The translations under genes were made by a program, and so were the position numbers. The notes under the pieces were generated by a model. It was not told the origin of the DNA. It was given only the letters and a program-made list of their open reading frames with translations, and did no database searches. From JAGGYK01 sp034716155 (GTDB lineage Bacteria; Desulfobacterota; Desulfomonilia; UBA1062), in contig JAYEFR010000203.1 in NCBI GenBank assembly GCA_034716155.1, positions 1 through 41,106 on the forward strand: 41,106 bases of DNA. Reading direction: 5' to 3'. Positions 7,740 to 16,263 of the stretch are shown here, in pieces (the stretch's first letter is position 1; the number at the start of each line of letters is the position of its first letter).

Positions 7740-7828
7740 GGGCTCGATAACATCCCCCTTGCCCCCTTCAAAGGGGGAATTAAAGGGTGTTACCCTTTGA
7801 GGTGGGATTAGCGCCGGAGAGAAAAGGG
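7740..7828. repeat. G/C-tract hairpin repeat in convergent gap
   Basis: It contains CCCCCTTCAAAGGGGG, then AAAGGGT-GTT-ACCCTTT, then GATTAGCGCCGGAGA, the same order as at about 4690-4780. It lies between the 3' ends of lhgO and pyrC, where hairpins could end transcription from both directions. Confidence 0.75.
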
Positions 7829-7829
7829 G

Positions 7830-9104
7830 CTAACTTCCATCTTCATAGACCTTACGCCCTCTTGCTATAGTATATACGACCTTACCCTTAAAGGCGCTTC
7901 CTATAAATGGCGAATTTTTGGATTTTGATTTTATCATATCCCCAGTGAGAGTCCACACAGCATTGGGGTCGACTATGGTGATATCCGCCCTCGCTCCAGG
8001 GCAAATTGTGCCACCATCTATACCCAATATCCTGGCAGGATTTATAGTAACACAGGAAACGGCCTTCATTAAATCAATGTCTTGCTCAAGATGGAGTTTT
8101 ATAACAGCAGGAAGCAGGGTCTGCAGGCCTATAACGCCAAAAGGGGCCAGATCAAAATCTCTATCCTTTTCGTCCCTTGCATGCGGCGCGTGATCTGTGG
8201 CTATGACATCTATAACAGATGTCTTTATCCCCTCTATCAAAGCGCCCCTGTCCTGATCTTCCCTTAAGGGAGGATACATCTTTGTATTGGTGTCATAGCT
8301 GCTCACCCTCTCCTCCGTAAGAAGCAAATGGTGTGGTGTGGCATCACAAGAAACGGGTATCCCCTTTTCCTTTGCCCTCTTTACAATATCCATGCTTCCT
8401 TTAGTTGATATATGGGTAATATGTACAGGGAGACCTGTAAACTCAGAGACTATCACATCTCGGGCAACCATCACTTCTTCAGCTGCCTTCGGTATACCCG
8501 AAAGGCCCAGTCTGGTTGACAGCTCCCCCTCATTCATAACGCCTGAGGCACTAAGGCTCTTGTCCTCGGGATGGGATATCACTCTTAAGCCAAAAGTAGC
8601 TGCATATTCCAAAATCTTCCTTAACATAAAGGCGTCTTCTATAGGAGCACCATCATCAGAGATACCTGCTATCCCTTCTGCCTTCATTAGCCCCATCTCT
8701 GCAAGCTCTTTACCCTTTTGCCCCTTTGTTGCAGCGCCCACTGGCAAAATCCGCACTAAGCCTACTTCTTTTGCCTTTCCAATAATATATTCAGTTACAG
8801 CAGGGCTGTCATTTACAGGGTCTGTGTTGGCCATAGCGATGACAGTGGTAATCCCACCTGCCGCTGCTGCAAGGCTTCCTGTGTATATATCTTCCTTATA
8901 CTCAAACCCGGGGTCCCTTAGGTGTGCATGCATATCTATAAGCCCAGGCATTACCCAAAACCCTGTCGCGTCAATTACATCGTTAGTTTCCGCTGTCTTT
9001 CCCCCCGGATATATGCTTGCAATTTCCGCCCCTTCTATACATACATCCCCTATTGCATCCGTATTTGTTGCAGGATCCAGTATTCTTCCCCCTTTAATCC
9101 ACAC
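7830..9104 (-). CDS. pyrC: Dihydroorotase
   Basis: This 424-residue zinc amidohydrolase catalyses the third step of pyrimidine synthesis, cyclising carbamoyl-aspartate to dihydroorotate. The metal-binding HxH is at His59 and His61 (DMHAHLRDPG). Further landmarks are HITHIST, DATPHHLLLT and the catalytic ATDHAPHA near residue 306. It is the long bacterial class I type found next to pyrB. The start is GTG, preceded by a strong AGGAGGGGGG, and it overlaps the end of pyrB by 11 nt. It is the last gene of the leftward run and ends before a hairpin repeat. Confidence 0.96.
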   Translation of the reverse strand: MWIKGGRILDPATNTDAIGDVCIEGAEIASIYPGGKTAETNDVIDATGFWVMPGLIDMHAHLRDPGFEYKEDIYTGSLAAAAGGITTVIAMANTDPVNDSPAVTEYIIGKAKEVGLVRILPVGAATKGQKGKELAEMGLMKAEGIAGISDDGAPIEDAFMLRKILEYAATFGLRVISHPEDKSLSASGVMNEGELSTRLGLSGIPKAAEEVMVARDVIVSEFTGLPVHITHISTKGSMDIVKRAKEKGIPVSCDATPHHLLLTEERVSSYDTNTKMYPPLREDQDRGALIEGIKTSVIDVIATDHAPHARDEKDRDFDLAPFGVIGLQTLLPAVIKLHLEQDIDLMKAVSCVTINPARILGIDGGTICPGARADITIVDPNAVWTLTGDMIKSKSKNSPFIGSAFKGKVVYTIARGRKVYEDGS

Positions 9105-10026
9105 GTTTCCCCCCTCCTAAAAACAGATACAGCAGCGCCATCCTTATTGCCAGCCCATTTTCCACCTGATCTAATATGACGGATCTGGCGCTTTCCGTAG
9201 CGTCATAAGTTATCTCAACCCCTCTGTTAACGGGGCCCGGATGCATAATAATGGCCCCTTCCTTCATCTTCTCCACCCGGGATTTATCCAGCCCATAAAA
9301 AAGTGCATATTCTCTTTCCCCTGAAAAAAATTGTTGCTCTATCCTCTCCTTCTGAATCCGCAACATCATGACTACATCTGCATCAGGCAGCGCTGAATCA
9401 AAGTCTGTACACACATCCGCCCCCCATTTGTCTATGCCGGGAGGCAAAAGGGTTTTTGGCGCAACCAAGGTTACATTTGCGCCAAATTTCTTTAGTCCAT
9501 ATACATTTGACTTGGCCACCCTGGAATGCATAATATCCCCTGCTATCAAGACATTAAGCCCTTGAGTATAACCAAAATGATCCCTCATGGAATATATATC
9601 CAACAGGGCCTGGGTTGGGTGCTCATGAAATCCATCCCCGGCGTTAATGATTGAACAAGGCAAAGTCCGAGCCAATAATTCGGGTATTCCTGCGTGTGGA
9701 TATCGTATTACTATACAATCAGGCGCCATCGTCATAATATTTCTTGCCGCATCTAATATGGTCTCCCCTTTTTCAAAGGAAGACCCAGAGGCAGACAAAC
9801 TCACTGTATCTGCACTCAATCTTTTTGCTGCTATCTCAAAAGACATCCTTGTTCGTGTGCTTGGTTCGTAAAAAAGCAGCACTACGGTCTTTCCCCTTAA
9901 AGTGGGGATCTTCTTTATCTCCCTTGTAGAAATCTCCTTAAAAGAGGTGGCTATATCGAATATGTTTTCAATGTCATCCCTGCCTAGGGCATCCATCCCT
10001 ATCAAATCTTTATGCGTCCAGATCAT
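9094..10026 (-). CDS. pyrB: Aspartate carbamoyltransferase catalytic subunit
   Basis: This 310-residue enzyme condenses carbamoyl phosphate with aspartate, the second pyrimidine step. The carbamoyl-phosphate loop STRTR is at residues 56-60, in the family context FYEPSTRTRMSFE. HPTQALLD and HPGPVNRG blocks follow. Length is normal for the catalytic chain, and no pyrI regulatory subunit gene is nearby. It overlaps pyrR by 17 nt and pyrC by 11 nt, a tight translationally coupled trio. Confidence 0.97.
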   Translation of the reverse strand: MIWTHKDLIGMDALGRDDIENIFDIATSFKEISTREIKKIPTLRGKTVVLLFYEPSTRTRMSFEIAAKRLSADTVSLSASGSSFEKGETILDAARNIMTMAPDCIVIRYPHAGIPELLARTLPCSIINAGDGFHEHPTQALLDIYSMRDHFGYTQGLNVLIAGDIMHSRVAKSNVYGLKKFGANVTLVAPKTLLPPGIDKWGADVCTDFDSALPDADVVMMLRIQKERIEQQFFSGEREYALFYGLDKSRVEKMKEGAIIMHPGPVNRGVEITYDATESARSVILDQVENGLAIRMALLYLFLGGGKRVD

Positions 10027-10564
10027 TTTTTACCCCTGTGATGACGGCCTTCCCCACAGAGCCATCGCCTGCTCCCTCTATCTTTACTATCTTGTCAGGA
10101 GACAGTTCTATGTCTTTGCCCACAAAATCCGGCTGTATAGGCAGTTCTCTGCCCCCTCTGTCAAACAAAACCAAAAGATATATCCTTCGGGGTCTGCCAA
10201 GATCTACAATTTGTTCAATAGCTGCCCTCACAGAACGCCCTGTATTTAGTACATCATCTACAAGCACAATCTGTTTGCCATCCACATCAAAGGGTATCTT
10301 CGTACTTTTTATTTCCGGGTAAAATGACCTTTTAGAGATATCGTCTCTGTAGAAAGAGATGTCTAAAAGACCCAAGGGCAAGGAGAATCCCTTGTCTTCC
10401 TTTAGCATGCCATCGAGGGCTCTTGCTACATATTCACCCCCTTCCCTTATCCCTATGAAGGCCACATCATCTAAGGGCCTTATACGCTCTTGTAATTTAC
10501 GAACAAGCTCGTTCAAGATGCCCTTGATCTCGTCTGGCCCCAGCAATATGTCTGACTTTAGCAT
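10010..10564 (-). CDS. pyrR: Bifunctional pyr regulator / uracil phosphoribosyltransferase
   Basis: This is a 184-residue PRTase-fold protein. The PRPP-binding signature LVDDVLNTGRS is at residues 101-111, and RDDIS (73-77) matches the PyrR RDD element. In other bacteria PyrR binds pyr leader RNA when UMP is high and also makes UMP from uracil. Here only 9 nt separate it from lepB upstream, so there is no room for a conventional attenuator directly in front of the pyr genes. AGGAGG stands before the ATG. It overlaps pyrB. Confidence 0.93.
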   Translation of the reverse strand: MLKSDILLGPDEIKGILNELVRKLQERIRPLDDVAFIGIREGGEYVARALDGMLKEDKGFSLPLGLLDISFYRDDISKRSFYPEIKSTKIPFDVDGKQIVLVDDVLNTGRSVRAAIEQIVDLGRPRRIYLLVLFDRGGRELPIQPDFVGKDIELSPDKIVKIEGAGDGSVGKAVITGVKNDLDA

Positions 10565-10573
10565 AAAGACCTC

Positions 10574-11200
10574 CTACCTTATTAAATGGCCTGTTCTTGA
10601 AAATCGAACCATGTGTATTTTGCTATTCCATGAAAAATATATAATAAGCACCTTGCCCTTTATATACTCTACAGGCACCTGGCCCCAAAACCGGCTATCA
10701 TAGCTCTCATCCCGGTTATCACCCATAACAAACACATGCCCCTTCTCTACCTTTACAGTCTCAAGGTTGTCGCGGGCCACTCCATCGCCATGGGTAATAA
10801 TATTTGAATCCGTGTGCTTCTCGTGTCCTGTCATAAAGGCCTTTCCATTAATATACACTGTTTTGTCCCTTATGCATATCTCATCTCCGGGAAGACCAAT
10901 TACTCTCTTTACAAAATCTTTGGTGTGGTCAAGGGGAAATGTAAATATCACCACATCTCCTCTCTTTGGAACCCTGTCTGCCCCCCAGATTTTGTGGGTG
11001 GAAAACGGCACGGTCATGCCATAGTTATACTTGGTAGCCAATATGTGATCCCCCCTCAAGAGGGTATCTTCCATAGAGGACGTGGGTATCCGATATGCCT
11101 GCAAAAAAAAGGCCCTTATAATCATAGCCAGGATAAAGGCTACGATCAGGGCATCTACCCACTCTCTTCCCGTACTCTTGTTCTTTAATCTTTTCTCCAA
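10574..11200 (-). CDS. lepB: Signal peptidase I
   Basis: This 208-residue membrane serine protease removes signal peptides from exported proteins. One N-terminal membrane segment lies at about residues 14-34, then the catalytic Ser42 in SSMEDTL, Lys98 in FVKRVIGLPGD, and the box MGDNRDESYDSRFWG (about 159-173). These give the Ser-Lys dyad of family S26. The start is TTG, supported by GGGGGAGG several bases upstream; it is the only start that keeps the charged cytoplasmic N-terminus and membrane segment. The gene sits between the sugar epimerase and pyrR, in an apparent mixed operon. Confidence 0.95.
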   Translation of the reverse strand: MEKRLKNKSTGREWVDALIVAFILAMIIRAFFLQAYRIPTSSMEDTLLRGDHILATKYNYGMTVPFSTHKIWGADRVPKRGDVVIFTFPLDHTKDFVKRVIGLPGDEICIRDKTVYINGKAFMTGHEKHTDSNIITHGDGVARDNLETVKVEKGHVFVMGDNRDESYDSRFWGQVPVEYIKGKVLIIYFSWNSKIHMVRFSRTGHLIR

Positions 11201-11306
11201 AATCTACCTCCCCCCCCTTTAGTATTGCCGGAAATGCATCCTGGGGGATATTTGCCTTGCCAAGATGTTTCATGCGCTCCTTCCCCTCTTTTTATTTTCT
11301 AAATGC

Positions 11307-12263
11307 TTATCCTGCCCGTGTTATATGCTCTCTGTAATAGGCTATTGTTTTCTCCATGCCTTGATAAAGGTCTACCCTGGGCATGTAGCCTAAATATCTC
11401 TTTGCCAAGGTAATATCAGCATATGAATACCTTATATCCCCCTGACGGGGGGGGGCAAATTCCGGCTTAACTTTCGTTCTTGTAACCTTAGTAATATTAT
11501 CGATAAGGGTTAAAAGGCTTACAGGCGTCCCACATCCAATATTAAATGTTTTCCCTGCCGCATCTTTAGATGCTCTTTTGCTTGCAAGGACAAAGGCATC
11601 TACTACATTGGAGACATATGTAAAATCCCTGGTTTGCTTCCCATCCCCATCTACGCATGGAGGAAGGCCTCTTAACATCCTTGTTACAAACTTAGATATA
11701 ACACCTGAATATTGCGAATTGGGGTCCTGTCTGGGCCCGAATATATTAAAACACCTAAATGATATAGTCTCTAGCCCATAATTCTCGTAAAAATTCTTTA
11801 GGTAATATTCCCCTGCCGCCTTTTGTGTGGCATATGGAGACAGGGGATTAACCGGCATCTCCTCTTTCTTTGCCATCCGGGGAAATTGATCCCCATATAC
11901 AGCAGAACTAGAGGCATACATAACGCGGCGCACGCCACCCTCTCTGGCGGCCATCAAGACATTCAATGTGCCTGTTATATTTACCTCATTAGTAAGAGCA
12001 GGCTTCGAGATAGAGAGCGGGACAGATGGAATCGCTGCAAGATGGATGATATAATCACAACCCTTTGCTGCGTCTATCAATGCATCTATATCCCTGATAT
12101 CCTTTTCAATGAAGGATACAGACCCAAGAACATCCTTTATGTTTGAGATCTTGCCGGTAAGGAGATTATCATAGACTGCTACTTCTTCTCCCGCTTCAAC
12201 CAATCTCTGCGTCATATGAGAGCCAATAAACCCTGCTCCTCCTGTGATCAGGCATCTTGACAT
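11307..12263 (-). CDS. NAD-dependent nucleotide-sugar epimerase (WbpP/GalE-like)
   Basis: This is a 318-residue extended short-chain dehydrogenase/reductase. GGAGFIG (residues 8-14) binds NAD; catalytic residues are Ser119 or Ser120 in ASSSAVYGD, Tyr144 and Lys148 in SPYATQK. The overall pattern (LAAIPSVP, FNIFGPRQDP) resembles UDP-GlcNAc or UDP-hexuronate 4-epimerases such as WbpP. It overlaps rfbD by 16 nt, so it probably supplies another sugar nucleotide for the same surface polysaccharide. It shows no feature of the RmlC cupin 3,5-epimerase and cannot replace it. Exact substrate unknown. Confidence 0.85.
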   Translation of the reverse strand: MSRCLITGGAGFIGSHMTQRLVEAGEEVAVYDNLLTGKISNIKDVLGSVSFIEKDIRDIDALIDAAKGCDYIIHLAAIPSVPLSISKPALTNEVNITGTLNVLMAAREGGVRRVMYASSSAVYGDQFPRMAKKEEMPVNPLSPYATQKAAGEYYLKNFYENYGLETISFRCFNIFGPRQDPNSQYSGVISKFVTRMLRGLPPCVDGDGKQTRDFTYVSNVVDAFVLASKRASKDAAGKTFNIGCGTPVSLLTLIDNITKVTRTKVKPEFAPPRQGDIRYSYADITLAKRYLGYMPRVDLYQGMEKTIAYYREHITRAG

Positions 12264-13120
12264 GCCGCTACCTCTCCTCTCCGGTGGCCCCGCATGTACT
12301 CCTTTAAGGCAATCTGCCAGGGCGATAAGACCTTTTCTGTATACATCTTAAATTTTTCAGTGGATAGTATGCTATTCATTGGCCTCTTTGCAGGCCTCGG
12401 GAATTTATCTGTTCCAACGGGTATTATCTCTGCGGCAACCTCTGCATACTCTGCCGCCTTTTTTGCGAGCTCATACCATGAAGCAGAACCTCTATTACAA
12501 ACATGATATATGCCTCTCGCATCCATTTTTACCAGCAGGGCTATGCCCTTTGCCAGATCACAAGTATATGTTGGGCGGCCCCTCTGGTCATCTACAACCT
12601 TTATCTCCTTGTTTTGCCTCGCCATATCTAAAATATTAGAAACAAAATTGGGGCCGGCCGGGCCAAACAGCCACTGAGTCCTTACGATTAGATATTTGTT
12701 CGCTTTTCCCTGAATCGATCTTTCTCCTGCAAGTTTACTCTGCCCGTATACATTTATCGGATGTGTTATATCTTCTTCTATATACGGGGTATCCTTTGTG
12801 CCATCAAAGACATAATCCGAACTTATATGGCATAGATTAATCCCAAGTTCTTTACATATGCCGGCCATTTTCCCAGGGGCCTGGCCATTTACCTTAAAGG
12901 CCATCTCTCTATTCCCCTCACAGGCGTCTACCTTTGTATATCCAGCACAATTTATCACCCACTCAGGGGTTGTGTCTTCCAAGATGGCCTCTACCTTCCT
13001 CGAATCTGTTATATCAAGCGCATTGTGATCATAGACTATAACTTTATGAAGGTTTGCCCTAAAGGTATGTGCAACTTCGACACCGACAAGCCCGTTAGCC
13101 CCTGTTATCAAGACCTTCAT
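12248..13120 (-). CDS. rfbD: dTDP-4-dehydrorhamnose reductase
   Basis: This 290-residue SDR is of the RmlD type, which performs the last step to dTDP-L-rhamnose. The NAD(P) motif is GANGLVG (7-13). SSDYVFDG (100-107) and YGQSKLAGE (Tyr125, Lys129) hold the catalytic Ser/Thr-Tyr-Lys set. It overlaps rfbB by 4 nt (ATGA) and the epimerase by 16 nt. Because rfbC is not in this cluster, the substrate must come from an rfbC elsewhere, or the reductase acts on a different 4-keto sugar. Confidence 0.93.
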   Translation of the reverse strand: MKVLITGANGLVGVEVAHTFRANLHKVIVYDHNALDITDSRKVEAILEDTTPEWVINCAGYTKVDACEGNREMAFKVNGQAPGKMAGICKELGINLCHISSDYVFDGTKDTPYIEEDITHPINVYGQSKLAGERSIQGKANKYLIVRTQWLFGPAGPNFVSNILDMARQNKEIKVVDDQRGRPTYTCDLAKGIALLVKMDARGIYHVCNRGSASWYELAKKAAEYAEVAAEIIPVGTDKFPRPAKRPMNSILSTEKFKMYTEKVLSPWQIALKEYMRGHRRGEVAACQDA

Positions 13121-14136
13121 CCGCCCCCGTACATCCTCTCATAATAATTCATGTACTCACCGGTGCGCACGCGTTCACGCCACCCCTTGTTTTTAAGATA
13201 CCACTCAATAGTAGCCTTGATTCCTTCCTCAAACCTCACATTCGGAACCCACCCGATTTCCGTTTCTATCTTGGCGTAATCCATGGCATAACGAAAATCA
13301 TGTCCAGGCCTGTCCTTGACAAACCTTACCAGGCTATGTGGCTTATGCATATAATCAAGTATCATGCGTACAATCTCAATATTCTCCCTTTGGGCATCCC
13401 CTCCCATATTATAGACTTCGCCGCCTACGCCTTTTTGGGCAACCATAATTATCCCTCTGCAATGATCCTCCACATATATCCAATCTCTCACGTTTTTCCC
13501 GTCGCCATACACTGGAAGCTCTTTGTCCTCATAGGCATTTACTACCATTAAAGGTATCAGCTTTTCAGGAAACTGATATGGTCCATAGTTATTTGAACAT
13601 CGGGTAATTACCGCATCCATCCCATATGTCTTTATATATGCCCTTACCATCAAATCAGCAGCAGCCTTTGATGCAGAATACGGACTGTTTGGGGACAAAG
13701 GCATATCCTCGGTAAACATGCCCTGTCTTCCAAGACTTCCATATACCTCGTCTGTAGATATCTGGACAAATCTTTTCGCCTTATGCCTTAGAGCTGCATC
13801 TAATAACGTTTGTGTTCCTAATATGTTGGTCCTTAGAAAAACCCCGGGGGTTTCTATGCTCCTGTCTACATGGGACTCTGCTGCGAGGTTCAAAACCATA
13901 TCAAACTTTTCCTTATCAAACAGATCCTCTATAAGCCCCGCATCTGCGATATCGCCCCTGACAAAGGCATACCTGCCTGGATATGCCTCCTCGAGGCCTT
14001 GAGTGTTCTCTATGTTGCCTGCATATGTCAGGAGATCAAGGTTTACCACCTCCCAGTCATCAAAGGCAGCCAGTACATACCTTACCAGATTGGCTCCGAT
14101 AAAACCGCACCCTCCTGTTATTAAGACCTTTATCAT
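13117..14136 (-). CDS. rfbB: dTDP-glucose 4,6-dehydratase
   Basis: This 339-residue extended SDR converts dTDP-glucose to dTDP-4-keto-6-deoxyglucose. NAD-binding GGCGFIG is at 8-14. The dehydratase signature STDEVYG (Thr128, Asp129, Glu130) and SPYSASK (Tyr153, Lys157) are present. Length is typical. It is second in the leftward rfb run, 16 nt after rfbA. Confidence 0.96.
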   Translation of the reverse strand: MIKVLITGGCGFIGANLVRYVLAAFDDWEVVNLDLLTYAGNIENTQGLEEAYPGRYAFVRGDIADAGLIEDLFDKEKFDMVLNLAAESHVDRSIETPGVFLRTNILGTQTLLDAALRHKAKRFVQISTDEVYGSLGRQGMFTEDMPLSPNSPYSASKAAADLMVRAYIKTYGMDAVITRCSNNYGPYQFPEKLIPLMVVNAYEDKELPVYGDGKNVRDWIYVEDHCRGIIMVAQKGVGGEVYNMGGDAQRENIEIVRMILDYMHKPHSLVRFVKDRPGHDFRYAMDYAKIETEIGWVPNVRFEEGIKATIEWYLKNKGWRERVRTGEYMNYYERMYGGG

Positions 14137-14152
14137 CTAGCTCTCCTGCTTT

Positions 14153-14884
14153 TTAATCAACCTTGTTTGCGCCTGTTTTTGCTACCAGATTTCCAGCCCT
14201 CAAAAGGCTTTCAATGGTGCCGGCATCTGTCCACCAGCCATCTAATATAGACCACCTCATGACTCCCTTTTCTATATACGCATTATTCACATCCGTAATC
14301 TCCAACTCCCCTCTGCCTGAAGGCTTTAATCTTTTAATCATATCAAAAACCCTTGAATCATACATGTATATACCTGTAACCGCATATCTGCTTTTTGGCT
14401 GAGCAGGCTTCTCCTCTATGCCGGTTATCTTGTCCCCTTCAAAGGTCGCAACCCCAAACCGCTGGGGATCAGGAACCTCTTTAAGGAGTATCCTCGCTCC
14501 CCCACCATAAGATTCATACTCGCCTGCCGCTGCCATAATGTTTTTCTCAATAATGTTGTCTCCTAACACAACGCACACGGGCTCCCCTTCTGCAAACGCC
14601 TCAGCCAAACCCAATGCCTCTGCTATCCCCCCCTCTCCCTCCTGATAGGCATAGTGTATACGCTTTAACCCAAACTCCTTGCCGTTTCCCAACAACCTCA
14701 AAAATTCTCCTGCATTATTCCCTCCTGTTACTACCAAGATCTCTGTTATCCCAGCGTTTGTCAGGGTCTCAATGGGATAAAAGATCATAGGTTTATCGTA
14801 GACAGGAAGTAAATGTTTGTTTGTTACCTTGGTCAGGGGATACAGCCTCGTTCCAAGCCCCCCTGCCAGCACTACACCTCTCAT
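14153..14884 (-). CDS. rfbA: Glucose-1-phosphate thymidylyltransferase, short form
   Basis: This 243-residue nucleotidyltransferase makes dTDP-glucose from dTTP and glucose-1-phosphate. The N-terminal GGLGTRLYPLT and KPMIFYPI blocks, VVLGDNI and ITGIEEKP are all visible. It is about 45-50 residues shorter than classical RmlA (about 290), lacking the C-terminal allosteric part; such short forms exist in archaea and many bacteria. It is first in the run, so its upstream region (14885-15043) should hold the promoter. I see only a small stem (CACGC/GCGTG) there. Confidence 0.92.
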   Translation of the reverse strand: MRGVVLAGGLGTRLYPLTKVTNKHLLPVYDKPMIFYPIETLTNAGITEILVVTGGNNAGEFLRLLGNGKEFGLKRIHYAYQEGEGGIAEALGLAEAFAEGEPVCVVLGDNIIEKNIMAAAGEYESYGGGARILLKEVPDPQRFGVATFEGDKITGIEEKPAQPKSRYAVTGIYMYDSRVFDMIKRLKPSGRGELEITDVNNAYIEKGVMRWSILDGWWTDAGTIESLLRAGNLVAKTGANKVD

Positions 14885-15043
14885 ATATAACCCCCTAACA
14901 CGCCCAATAAAGCGTGGAAAATCCTAATTTTTATCCTAATGATTGTTAGCAGCGGACCCTGTCGGAAAGTTGACTCCTCCCGCTAAGGTCGACACCACAT
15001 TGGGTGTTTATAAGACGCCTGTCTGTTAAGTAGATACATCCCC

Positions 15044-15781
15044 CTAATATTTTACCCCCGCCAGATAAAGACCTTGTGGCGGGGCGGTAGGGCCTGCCTG
15101 AGCCCTATCCCTGGCATCCAGTATCCCTTTCATATCGCCTGGCAACAACTCTCCTTTTCCTACCATTAGAAGCGTCCCTGCGATATTTCTCACCATACGC
15201 CTCAAAAAACCACTGCCTTCTATAACAAAATAGATCTTACATCCCCTTTTTATCACAAATGAATTTTTTATCGTCCTTTTTGTGTCTTTTACCAAAGACC
15301 CTGCTGCCATAAAGGACGTAAAATCATACTCTCCTATAATAACCCTGGCCGCTTCGCCCATGGCAGGAATATCAAGCTTATGCCTCATATGCAAGGCATA
15401 CCTTCTCAGAAAAGGCATCGGGGTGTCAAACGTGTCAACAATATAGACATATATCTTTGACTTTGCCATATACCTTGCATGAAACTCAAGGTCTGCGTCT
15501 TCCACCAACCGCACCGAGATATCGTCTGGCAAGATGGAATTCAGGCCCATTAACATGCCATGGGCGGGAATAGATGCCCTTATCTGCACATTTACCGCCT
15601 GCCCAAGGGCATGAACCCCTGCGTCTGTGCGTCCCGAGGCAATAACCCTTGGCCTACACCCCAGCATTTTCCCAAGGGCATCTTCAACAACGCCCTGAAC
15701 CGTCCTGGCCCCAGGCTGTAGCTGCCACCCGTTAAACCCAGACCCGTCATAAGCTAAAATGAGTTTTATATTCCTAAGCAT
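15044..15781 (-). CDS. truA: tRNA pseudouridine(38-40) synthase
   Basis: This 245-residue enzyme isomerises uridines 38-40 in the tRNA anticodon arm. The catalytic Asp53 is in ASGRTDAGVHALGQ, the TruA signature, and the N-terminal YDGSGFNGWQ block matches the family. Length is normal. It is divergent from the PilZ gene with about 60 nt between start codons, and lies 159 nt upstream of rfbA on the same strand. Confidence 0.96.
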   Translation of the reverse strand: MLRNIKLILAYDGSGFNGWQLQPGARTVQGVVEDALGKMLGCRPRVIASGRTDAGVHALGQAVNVQIRASIPAHGMLMGLNSILPDDISVRLVEDADLEFHARYMAKSKIYVYIVDTFDTPMPFLRRYALHMRHKLDIPAMGEAARVIIGEYDFTSFMAAGSLVKDTKRTIKNSFVIKRGCKIYFVIEGSGFLRRMVRNIAGTLLMVGKGELLPGDMKGILDARDRAQAGPTAPPQGLYLAGVKY

Positions 15782-15842
15782 TGGTATCTTTCTTGCTTAT
15801 CAATATATTAAAATATTAAAAAGAGATCAAGGGCTATCAACT

Positions 15843-16157
15843 ATGTTAGAAAGACGGACATTAAAAAGAAACACCGTGCCTTTTCCCATTGTGCTCTCAA
15901 ACGATTCGCTGCAACTGGCTGGAATTACAAAAAACACATCTAAAAAGGGGCTGTGTGTAGAAATCCTGGCTCCTTATGTGACTGCAACCCTTCTAACTCT
16001 CCTTAACAAAAATGTAACCATAGGGGTTAAAGATGTGACGCTGGAAGGCACCATTAAATGGTATACTGTAAATAACGCAAGATATTTAATAGGCGTCCTC
16101 ATAGACAAAAAAGATACTCCCGCATGGAAACAACTCATCGGAGATAAAATCCCATAA
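15843..16157 (+). CDS. PilZ domain protein (predicted c-di-GMP receptor)
   Basis: This small 104-residue protein appears to be a single PilZ domain. The two nucleotide-binding motifs are intact: RTLKR (Arg5 to Arg9, RxxxR) and NTSKKG (Asn31, Ser33, Gly36, matching the D/NxSxxG box). They suggest real c-di-GMP binding. The start at 15843 is chosen so that RxxxR is near the N-terminus; the frame is open 84 nt upstream into truA, but that part reads as non-domain sequence. There is no output domain and no adjacent cyclase or phosphodiesterase, so the partner is unknown. It ends facing the M16 protease gene. Confidence 0.8.
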   Translation: MLERRTLKRNTVPFPIVLSNDSLQLAGITKNTSKKGLCVEILAPYVTATLLTLLNKNVTIGVKDVTLEGTIKWYTVNNARYLIGVLIDKKDTPAWKQLIGDKIP

Positions 16158-16263
16158 CAAGCTGCATCCCAAAGGCCTGTAGATGCAACCTGATGTAAGT
16201 AAGCTTGCCGGAATTTTAGCATTCAGCGAAGACAAAAATCGTTTTTTGCTGATAAGCTGAGAC

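Noticed and set aside
8338..9120. 260-codon plus-strand ORF opposite pyrC
   Set aside because: Antisense shadow of dihydroorotase; the minus-strand frame has all catalytic motifs.
14885..15043. Possible riboswitch or terminator upstream of rfbA
   Set aside because: Only a short CACGC/GCGTG stem is visible with no U-tract and no known aptamer pattern.
16158..16263. Terminator between the PilZ and M16 genes
   Set aside because: The CAGC...GCTG stem with A/T tracts is bulged and weak; not strong enough to list.
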